Part shown: one piece after another, positions 1 to 4,845 of the stretch
Layout: every line of letters starts with the position of its first letter
Numbering within the stretch: position 1 is the first letter of the stretch
Assembly: GCA_012719195.1 (NCBI GenBank)
Contig: JAAYAV010000071.1
Span: forward strand, 1-5,249
Length of the DNA: 5,249 nt
Direction: 5' to 3'
From: Anaerolineae bacterium
GTDB taxonomy: Bacteria > Chloroflexota > Anaerolineae > DRVO01
Translations under genes and position numbers: made by a program
The notes under the pieces: generated by a model
What the model was told of the DNA's origin: nothing
The model's database searches: none
What the model saw: only the letters and a program-made list of their open reading frames with translations

Positions 1-185
1 ACCGGCAGGCTGGACCCCTGCACGTTCTCGAACAGCAGCGCCACGTTAGCCGACGGTCCCGCCTTGGAGACACGATCGGTGATCTCCGCAATCTCTAGCT
101 CGGCGGAGACCGGAACCGTGATTCGCCTCAGTTGACCGTTTTCATCCAGACGCCGCACGAACTCGTGCAGGTCGCGATATGCCAT
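1..185 (-). CDS. UbiD-family decarboxylase, N-terminal part (cut by left edge)
   Basis: This is the first 61 codons of a gene reading leftward out of the window; no stop is reached. The protein begins MAYRDLHEFVRRLDENGQLR and continues with an ITVPVSAELEIAEITDRVSK-type stretch and then ALLFENVQG (about residues 49-57). This is the typical opening of UbiD-family proteins: a YRDL-x-x-F segment, an 'L-x-R-I-x-x-P-V' strand, an 'EI-x-EI-x-DR' helix and the 'LLFENV-x-G' strand. Family members are usually about 450-500 residues and use prenylated FMN (made by UbiX) for reversible non-oxidative decarboxylation of aromatic or alpha,beta-unsaturated acids, including the ubiquinone and menaquinone precursors. 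The catalytic and prFMN-binding residues lie outside the window, so the substrate cannot be told. The ATG at 185-183 is preceded by GAGGT (196-192) with a 6-base spacer, which supports this start. Confidence 0.85.
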   Translation of the reverse strand, partial: MAYRDLHEFVRRLDENGQLRRITVPVSAELEIAEITDRVSKAGPSANVALLFENVQGSSLP

Positions 186-219
186 GGCTCTACCTCGTTG
201 GGCTTACCCAGCCAGCCCG

Positions 220-228
220 ATTCTAGCA
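220..228 (-). promoter_or_regulatory. Extended -10 promoter for the ubiD-family gene
   Basis: Read on the minus strand, TGC-TAGAAT runs from 228 to 220. This is a five-of-six match to TATAAT with the TGn extension. The -35 region is poor: TGGCCG at a 16-base spacing matches only three positions, which is usual for extended -10 promoters. Transcription would start near 213 and give a leader of about 28 bases that contains the GAGGT ribosome binding site. Confidence 0.45.
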
Positions 229-313
229 TCTTCCGCCCTGTCGGCCACTCGAGGACGCAGGCGTGGTCACAGCCGTGGCCGGGACGCGATGCGCACACTG
301 CAGGCGGCCAGAG

Positions 314-342
314 TTGCCGCCGCCATGGTCGCTGCGTATAAT
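314..342 (+). promoter_or_regulatory. Sigma70-type promoter of the tRNA-Asn gene
   Basis: The -35 element is TTGCCG at 314-319 and the -10 element is a perfect TATAAT at 337-342, with an ideal 17-base spacer. The expected start point is near 349, only a few bases before the mature 5' end of the tRNA at 353, so the primary transcript would have a very short 5' leader for RNase P to remove. Confidence 0.75.
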
Positions 343-352
343 GCCGACGTAT

Positions 353-424
353 TCCTCGGTAGCTCAATGGTAGAGCGACCGGCTGTTAACCGGTTGGTTG
401 TTGGTTCGAGTCCAGCCCGAGGAG
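353..424 (+). tRNA. tRNA-Asn (anticodon GTT)
   Basis: A complete cloverleaf can be folded by hand. The acceptor stem pairs 353-359 (TCCTCGG) with 417-423 (CCGAGGA), seven pairs. The D stem pairs 362-365 with 373-376 around the AATGGTA loop. The anticodon stem pairs 378-382 with 390-394, with loop CTGTTAA and anticodon GTT at 385-387. A five-base variable region (395-399) follows. The T stem pairs 400-404 with 412-416 (one G-U pair) around loop TTCGAGT. G424 is the discriminator base, as expected for tRNA-Asn. The next bases are CCT, so the terminal CCA is not encoded and must be added by the CCA-adding enzyme. The gene decodes AAC and AAU. It has its own promoter and terminator. Confidence 0.96.
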
Positions 425-430
425 CCTTCA

Positions 431-468
431 CACTCCCTCGTCCCTCCGACGACGGGAGTGTTCTGTTT
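431..468 (+). terminator. Intrinsic terminator of the tRNA-Asn transcript
   Basis: Seven pairs form between 431-437 (CACTCCC) and 454-460 (GGGAGTG). The stem continues with five pairs between 438-442 (TCGTC) and 448-452 (GACGA), leaving C453 bulged and CCTCC (443-447) as the loop. A T-rich run, TTCTGTTT, follows at 461-468. The stem begins six bases after the tRNA 3' end, so it ends the tRNA transcript and insulates it from the downstream protein operon. Confidence 0.85.
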
Positions 469-472
469 CCCC

Positions 473-501
473 TTTCGCGACTCGGTCGGCACCGCTATCA
501 T
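473..501 (+). promoter_or_regulatory. Candidate promoter of the Kelch-like gene operon
   Basis: A TATCAT -10-like element lies at 496-501, a five-of-six match. At the 17-base spacing the -35 position reads TTTCGC (473-478), a weak match. The predicted start near 508 would leave a leader of about 28 bases before the ATG at 536. Some promoter is needed here because the strong tRNA terminator lies just upstream. The exact element is uncertain. Confidence 0.35.
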
Positions 502-522
502 CACGGGCAGTCAAGCCCTTAT

Positions 523-527
523 GGGAG
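523..527 (+). promoter_or_regulatory. Ribosome binding site that sets the Kelch-like gene start
   Basis: GGGAG lies 8 bases before the ATG at 536. An in-frame ATG at 521 overlaps this site and has no Shine-Dalgarno of its own, and the longer open frame back to 398 would run through the tRNA and terminator. The site therefore decides for 536. Confidence 0.7.
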
Positions 528-535
528 TCGGCACC

Positions 536-2050
536 ATGTCCACCAACCCCGGCGGTGCACCGACGATTCGCCGTCTGCATCTGCACTTCCCCGGTCACGA
601 ACCAGTGCAAGCGCCGGCACGCCCTCGAGGCTACTTCGGCGCCATAGACGTGGCCGGCACCGTCGAGAGCGTCCGCCTGTCCGTCGAGGTGGACCCGCCG
701 GCGGCATCAGTGTGCGTCAACGACCTAGCGGCGGAGCCGGTCGAGCTTACCTCGCCCGTCCGCCTGAGCCTGGGCCGCAACGTCTTCCGCATCGCTGTGA
801 CCGATCGCGCCTCAGGCGCAGAGTCCACCTATGAGCTCCGCATCTACCGTCGGCTGCCGCAGGAGGGCTGGCAGCGCCTCGCCGCTTCGAGTCCGTGGGC
901 AGCGCGCGACTCCGCCGGCGAGCTGGTGCACCGCGGCCGCATGTGGCTGATCGGTGGCTTCACGCCTCCTCCGGCCGCCGATGTCTGGAGCTCGGCCGAC
1001 GGCGTCGCCTGGACGCGCCACGCCGACATACCAACCGGAGCCGGCGTGGATATCCCCGTTGCCTTTGTTCTGAACGAACGCATGTGGGTCACGGACATGG
1101 TGGGCGCGCTCTACTCGTCAGCCGACGGCGAGCATTGGGCCGAGGAGCCGCGACCGCCGTTGCATCGCCGCCGTCATGCCGGCGGCGTCGTACTTAACGG
1201 CCGAGTGTATGTCATGGGTGGTACTGGCGGTGGGCAGCTACTCAACGACGTCTGGTCCTCCGCTGACGGTCGTCGCTGGACCCAAGAGACCGCCGCGGCC
1301 CCCTGGTGCGGCCGGATGATCCACCACTCACCGCTGGCCCTCGACGGCAGAATGTGGCTGCTGGGCGGCGGCGCCCTGGGATCAGACTACCATCCCTTCG
1401 TGGCCTGGAACGATGTCTGGAGTTCGGCCGACGGACGCCACTGGGAGCAGGTCCTCGAGCATGCCCCCTGGCAACCGCGCATCTGGGGGTCGGCGGCCGT
1501 CTATCGGGACCGGCTCTGGCTCCTGGGCGGCTTTCGCTCCGAGCCCACCTGGGAGAACCTCGGCGACGCTTGGTACTCGGCCGACGGGCGCGACTGGCAC
1601 CAGTTTGCGGTCCAGCCGACTGTCCACCACAGCGGCGCCGCCAATGCCGCCCATTCTAGCGATGACCACGTCTGGGCTCCGCGACACGAGCACTCCGTCT
1701 ACGCCCTCGGCGGGAGTCTCTACGTGGTGGGCGGAATGGTCTGGCCGCTGGTCAGCGACATCTGGTGCCTAACGCTTCCTGGGCTCGCCTTCGTCACGCA
1801 GCCGCCCCTGGAGACCTACTGCGGCGCTGACTACGAGTACCCCGCTCGGGCGGACTTCCACCGCAGCCGCGCTCCTCAGGCGTACACCCTGCAGGAAGGC
1901 CCCTCGTGGCTCAATCTGGACCCGCATGCGGGGCGGCTATGGGGACGGCCCGATGCGCCCGGGGAAGACACCGTGTCGCTGCGGGTGAGCGAGCCCGGCG
2001 GTGAGGCCGCCGTTCAGAAGTTCACCGTGCATGTGTTACCCTTCCGCTAG
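536..2050 (+). CDS. Kelch-like beta-propeller protein with cadherin-like and Ig-like flanking domains
   Basis: This 504-residue protein has three parts. Residues about 33-106 look like a cadherin-like beta-sandwich (compare Pfam PF12733), ending in the typical 'N-x-F-x-I-x-V-T-D...Y-x-L-x-I' strands. Residues about 110-410 carry six Kelch-type strands of the form (M/L/V)(W/Y)-hydrophobic-hydrophobic-G-G at 136, 183 (degenerate, MWVTDM), 224, 273, 327 and 395. Five of these blades end in a recurrent WxSADGxxW-like motif, at 150-159, 192-201, 239-248, 294-303 and 345-354; the sixth ends in SDIWCLTL. This predicts a six-bladed propeller. Residues about 415-501 resemble a putative Ig (He_PIG-type) domain with 'Y-T-L-x-E-G-P-S-W-L-x-L-D-P' and 'G-x-L-W-G-x-P'. 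Such modules usually mediate binding, often outside the cell, yet no signal peptide or TM segment is visible from this start. The ligand is unknown. It is probably the first gene of an operon. Confidence 0.85.
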   Translation: MSTNPGGAPTIRRLHLHFPGHEPVQAPARPRGYFGAIDVAGTVESVRLSVEVDPPAASVCVNDLAAEPVELTSPVRLSLGRNVFRIAVTDRASGAESTYELRIYRRLPQEGWQRLAASSPWAARDSAGELVHRGRMWLIGGFTPPPAADVWSSADGVAWTRHADIPTGAGVDIPVAFVLNERMWVTDMVGALYSSADGEHWAEEPRPPLHRRRHAGGVVLNGRVYVMGGTGGGQLLNDVWSSADGRRWTQETAAAPWCGRMIHHSPLALDGRMWLLGGGALGSDYHPFVAWNDVWSSADGRHWEQVLEHAPWQPRIWGSAAVYRDRLWLLGGFRSEPTWENLGDAWYSADGRDWHQFAVQPTVHHSGAANAAHSSDDHVWAPRHEHSVYALGGSLYVVGGMVWPLVSDIWCLTLPGLAFVTQPPLETYCGADYEYPARADFHRSRAPQAYTLQEGPSWLNLDPHAGRLWGRPDAPGEDTVSLRVSEPGGEAAVQKFTVHVLPFR

Positions 2051-2069
2051 AGCGAACCGGGAGACGTCC

Positions 2070-2483
2070 ATGACCCCTCTCTTCAAGAAGCTCAACCTCA
2101 AAGATCAGCGATGCATCTGGGTGCTCAATGCCCCCGCCTCGTTCGAGCCGGAGCTTGCCGCGCTCGAGGGCGTCGAGATACAGCGAAGCCTGGACGAGGC
2201 CGGTGAGGTCGGCTTCGCCCTCGCCTTTGTGGCCAATGCGGCGGTGCTGGCGGAGGTTGCTCCCGCCCTGATCGACAGAGCGCCGGGCGACGCGATCCTG
2301 TGGTTCGCCTACCCGAAGCTGTCGTCCAAGCGCTACCAGAGCGACCTCACCCGGGACGAGGGCTGGGCGTTTCTCGGGGAGGCCGGACTCCGTCCCGTAC
2401 GACAAGTGGCCATCGACGAAGACTGGTCAGCAGTGCGCTTCCGACGCAAGGAATACGGTACGCCTTCCCAACGCCGCGTCTGA
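2070..2483 (+). CDS. Conserved small protein, DUF3052-like
   Basis: This 137-residue protein is probably soluble; it has no signal peptide or TM segment. It starts MTPLFKKLNLKDQ, followed by 'VLNAPASFEPELAALEGVE' (about residues 18-36), a hydrophobic strand ALAFV (50-54), 'AILWFAYPKLSSKRYQSDL' (about 75-93), 'RDEGW' (95-99) and the C-terminal block VAIDEDWSAVRFRR (113-126). The order of a 'K-L-x-L-K...L-x-A-P-x-x-F' opening, a central 'L-W-x-x-Y-P-K' and a closing 'D-x-x-W-S-x-x-R-F' resembles the DUF3052 family, a small alpha/beta fold of unknown function; I assign this from memory of the pattern. The ATG at 2070 has GGGAG at 2059-2063 with a 6-base spacer, which is better than the upstream in-frame start at 2001 that would overlap the preceding gene. 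It lies 19 bases after the Kelch-like gene and is probably co-transcribed. Confidence 0.85.
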   Translation: MTPLFKKLNLKDQRCIWVLNAPASFEPELAALEGVEIQRSLDEAGEVGFALAFVANAAVLAEVAPALIDRAPGDAILWFAYPKLSSKRYQSDLTRDEGWAFLGEAGLRPVRQVAIDEDWSAVRFRRKEYGTPSQRRV

Positions 2484-2503
2484 CCCCATCCACTCGCCTG
2501 ATC

Positions 2504-2507
2504 GGAG
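2504..2507 (+). promoter_or_regulatory. Ribosome binding site supporting a TTG start of the MFS gene
   Basis: GGAG lies 9 bases before the TTG at 2517. A TGA in the same frame at 2499-2501 closes the frame upstream, so TTG is the first usable start. The next in-frame ATG (residue 34) falls inside the first membrane helix. Confidence 0.65.
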
Positions 2508-2516
2508 CACAGCATC

Positions 2517-3728
2517 TTGCCACAGGCCCCCATCGCCAGCCCCCGGCCGGTCTACGAGCCGGTCTACCGCGACCCAAACCTGCGCATTCTCTTCTGCGTT
2601 ACCCTCACTGCCGTGATGGGCGTGTCCAGCATCACGCCCGTGTTCCCGACAATGCAGAAGGCCCTGGGGGTCACGCCGCAGGCTACCGGCCTCCTTGTTA
2701 CCGTCTTCACGCTCCCCGGCGTCGTCGCCACCCCGCTGCTGGGCATCCTATCCGACCGCGTGGGCCGCAAGCGCATCCTGGTTCCGTCTTTGCTGCTGTT
2801 CGCCGTCGCCGGGTCGCTTCTGCCGCTCGCGCCTAGTTTCAGTGGCATGCTCGTGTTCCGCTTCTTGCAGGGCTTGGGAGCGGCCGCTCTCGGCTCCCTC
2901 AACGTCACCCTCATCGGCGACCTCTTTGAAGGTCGGCGAACCACCGCCGCCATGGGGTACAACGCGGGCGTTCTCAGCCTGGGCACTACGCTGTACCCTT
3001 CGCTGGGCGGTGCGCTCGCTGCCCTGGGCTGGCGATTCCCCTTCGTCCTGCCCCTGCTGGCAATACCGGTAGCGTTGCTAGTCTGGTTCCGGCTGGACAG
3101 CCCGCCACTACCTCCGCGGCAGGATATACGCTCCTACCTCGTCGCCACGGCGGCCAGCATACGCAACCGGCACATCCTGGGCCTTTTTGTGGCCAGCTTG
3201 GCCTCTTTCGTGCTGCTCTACGGAGCCTACAACACCTATCTTCCGTTCCTGCTGGCCGAGTCGTTCGACAGCAACTCAACGGCGATCGGCCTGGTTATGT
3301 CGAGTATGTCCCTCGCCACCGCTCTGGTCGCCTCGCAGCTCTCGCGGCTGTCGCGGCGGTTCCGAGAGCAGCAGCTGATCATAGCGGCCTTCCTGCTGCA
3401 CGCCCTCGCGTTGGCCATCGTTCCCTGGGTGCGGAGCCTGTGGTTGTTCCTCATTCCCACCACCATCTACGGTCTGGGGCAGGGGATGAACACGCCCAGC
3501 ATCCAGGCCCTCTTGGCGCGCATGGCCCCACCCCAGCAGCGGGGAGCCTTCATGTCCCTGAACGGGATGGTGTTCCGCCTGGGGCAGACCCTTGGACCCC
3601 TGGTGATGGCCCTCGCCTACACTTCCGGTGGGTACCTCGCCGTCTATCGCTGGGGTGCCGTGCTGGGCCTCCTCGCCGCCGCGGTGGTAGCGGCCACGCT
3701 GGGCGGCGGGCGTCGAGCTATCGGTTAG
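2517..3728 (+). CDS. Major facilitator superfamily (MFS) transporter, probable drug/metabolite:H+ antiporter type
   Basis: The protein has 403 residues, normal for a 12-TM MFS carrier, with hydrophobic segments along its length. Helix 1 spans about 22-45 and helix 2 about 58-78. The cytoplasmic loop after helix 2 carries a textbook motif A, G-x-x-x-D-R-x-G-R-K-R at 76-86. Helix 4 carries a motif B-like R115-x-x-Q118-G-x-G-A. Helix 5 has a motif C-like glycine/proline pattern, G156-x-x-x-x-P161-x-x-G-G165, associated with the DHA family of proton antiporters. A hydrophilic loop near 194-212 separates the two halves, and helix 7 begins near 216. It acts in the inner membrane, most likely as an exporter of a small molecule; the substrate cannot be read from sequence. 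The start is a TTG with GGAG upstream. It follows the DUF3052-like gene by 33 bases and is probably the last gene of that operon; no clear terminator follows. Confidence 0.92.
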   Translation: MPQAPIASPRPVYEPVYRDPNLRILFCVTLTAVMGVSSITPVFPTMQKALGVTPQATGLLVTVFTLPGVVATPLLGILSDRVGRKRILVPSLLLFAVAGSLLPLAPSFSGMLVFRFLQGLGAAALGSLNVTLIGDLFEGRRTTAAMGYNAGVLSLGTTLYPSLGGALAALGWRFPFVLPLLAIPVALLVWFRLDSPPLPPRQDIRSYLVATAASIRNRHILGLFVASLASFVLLYGAYNTYLPFLLAESFDSNSTAIGLVMSSMSLATALVASQLSRLSRRFREQQLIIAAFLLHALALAIVPWVRSLWLFLIPTTIYGLGQGMNTPSIQALLARMAPPQQRGAFMSLNGMVFRLGQTLGPLVMALAYTSGGYLAVYRWGAVLGLLAAAVVAATLGGGRRAIG

Positions 3729-3741
3729 GCTCACCACGCTC

Positions 3742-3770
3742 TTGCTCGGCCCGGCGGCCAGTGGTAGCGT
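3742..3770 (+). promoter_or_regulatory. Candidate promoter upstream of the UroD-like gene
   Basis: TTGCTC (3742-3747) and TAGCGT (3765-3770) are separated by 17 bases. Each element matches the sigma70 consensus at only three of six positions, but these are the most conserved ones (TTG and TAnnnT), as often seen in GC-rich bacteria. The start point would be near 3777, giving a leader of about 28 bases before the ATG at 3805. Read-through from the MFS gene is an alternative. Confidence 0.35.
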
Positions 3771-3786
3771 GCCCACGTGCCCACGT
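3768..3786 (+). repeat. Short tandem repeat, CGTGCCCA twice plus CGT
   Basis: The 8-base unit CGTGCCCA occurs at 3768-3775 and 3776-3783 and is followed by CGT. The junction makes the palindrome CACGTG (3774-3779). It overlaps the end of the candidate -10 element and the predicted start point, so it could be an operator half-site pair. It could equally be chance in GC-rich DNA. Confidence 0.4.
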
Positions 3787-3791
3787 CTGTC

Positions 3792-3797
3792 AGGGAG
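3792..3797 (+). promoter_or_regulatory. Ribosome binding site of the UroD-like gene
   Basis: AGGGAG lies 7 bases before the ATG at 3805. It selects this start over the in-frame alternative at 3742, which would add 21 residues unlike any part of the family. Confidence 0.75.
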
Positions 3798-3804
3798 AGT
3801 GCTC

Positions 3805-4842
3805 ATGAACGGCAGAGAACGTGTCTGGGCCGCCATCCGCTTCGGTACCCCGGACCGGATACCACTCATCTACGGCGTACTGCCGGGTGCGGTGGACAAC
3901 TACGGTGCCGAGCTAGCCCACATCATGCAGGCGTACCCGAGCGACTTCGCCGGCCAGGACAGCGACCTCAAGTGCACGGAGGAGCTGAGCCACTACCGCG
4001 CCGGCACCGATGTCGATGCCTGGGGATCGATCTGGGAGAACAAGGGTCTGGGCACCGAGGGACAGGTGGCCGGGCATCCTCTGTGCCAGTGGGGCGCTCT
4101 GCCGCACTACCGCCCCCCCGATCCCCGCGCGGAGGACTGGCCGGGCCTGGATGAGCTGATCGAGCGGGGACGGGCTGAGGGCAAGTTCGTGATGCCCGGC
4201 GCCGGCCGCCTGTTTGAGCGGATGCACTTCCTGCGCGGCTATGATCGCCTGCTCTATGACATCGCCGACGGCCGGCACGAGGTTGAGCAACTTCGCGATC
4301 TGATCCTCGAGCACGACCTCACCGTGGCCGAGCTCATGCTTGAGCGGGACGTCGACGGCATCTCCTACATGGACGACTGGGGCACTCAGAACGCGCTGAT
4401 GATCCGGCCGGACGTCTGGCGAGAGCTGTTCAAGCCCGCCTACCGCCGTCTCGTCCAGGCCGCCCACGAGGCCGGCAAGGCCTTCTATTTCCACAGCGAC
4501 GGCTGCATCCGCGAGATCGTCCCCGACCTGATCGAGATCGGGGTGGACGTCCTCAATCCGCAGTTCTCCTGCCACGACCTGGCGGAGTTGGCGTCTCTTT
4601 GCCGCGGCCGGGTGTGCGTCGCCACTGACCTGGACCGGCAGCACGTCATCCCCTCCGGAACCCCGGAAGAGGTGCGCGCCTACACCCAGTCCGTTATCGA
4701 GGCCTTCGCCCACCCCGGCGGCGGGCTGATCGGGCGCGTCGAGGCCGGTCCAGACACCCCGGCCGCCAACATCGAGGCGGCCTACGCCACCTTCGCCGCC
4801 TACCGCTATGCCGACTCTGGGCCGCAGAGCGAGGCCAACTGA
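3805..4842 (+). CDS. Uroporphyrinogen decarboxylase (UroD)-family protein, divergent, methyltransferase-like
   Basis: The protein has 345 residues, the usual length for a UroD-fold TIM barrel. It opens with MNGRERVWAAIRFGTPDRIP, the common start of this superfamily (R-x-R-x-x-A-x-x-x-x-x-P-D-R-x-P). Further family marks are MDDWGTQ (189-195), 'P-D-x-W-R-E-L-F-K-P-x-Y-R-R-L' (202-216), 'F-Y-F-H-S-D-G' (227-233), 'E-I-G-V-D-V-L-N-P-Q' (244-253) and a C-terminal 'E-A-G-P-D-T-P-x-x-N-I' (313-323). The arginine-rich R-Q-A-G-R signature of the heme enzyme HemE is absent, so this is not expected to make coproporphyrinogen. It belongs with the broad group that includes corrinoid:CoM and O-demethylation methyltransferases (MtaA/CmuA type). 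The usual H-x-C zinc-ligand pair of those enzymes is here H230-x-D232. It is cytoplasmic, with no signal or TM segment. The flavoprotein gene starts 3 bases after its stop, so the two are almost certainly co-transcribed. Confidence 0.85.
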   Translation: MNGRERVWAAIRFGTPDRIPLIYGVLPGAVDNYGAELAHIMQAYPSDFAGQDSDLKCTEELSHYRAGTDVDAWGSIWENKGLGTEGQVAGHPLCQWGALPHYRPPDPRAEDWPGLDELIERGRAEGKFVMPGAGRLFERMHFLRGYDRLLYDIADGRHEVEQLRDLILEHDLTVAELMLERDVDGISYMDDWGTQNALMIRPDVWRELFKPAYRRLVQAAHEAGKAFYFHSDGCIREIVPDLIEIGVDVLNPQFSCHDLAELASLCRGRVCVATDLDRQHVIPSGTPEEVRAYTQSVIEAFAHPGGGLIGRVEAGPDTPAANIEAAYATFAAYRYADSGPQSEAN

Positions 4843-4845
4843 GGC

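Noticed and set aside
353..424. tRNA gene as an integration site for a mobile element
   Set aside because: No integrase, no direct repeat of the tRNA 3' end and no phage or plasmid gene is visible within the window.
398..535. Upstream extension of the Kelch-like reading frame
   Set aside because: It overlaps the tRNA-Asn gene and its terminator, has no ribosome binding site, and the added residues match no domain. The start at 536 has a good GGGAG.
184..834. A 216-codon open frame on the plus strand
   Set aside because: It runs through the tRNA, the terminator and the real Kelch-like gene in another frame, and its product is an Arg/Ser/Pro-rich string typical of out-of-frame GC-rich DNA.
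3733..3765. Possible hairpin (ACCAC/GTGGT with an inner GGCC/GGCC) after the MFS gene as a terminator
   Set aside because: The two stems are not contiguous, the pairing is short and there is no T tract.
3276..3869. A 197-codon open frame on the minus strand
   Set aside because: It lies antisense to the MFS transporter and the following gap; the product is low-complexity and without family features.
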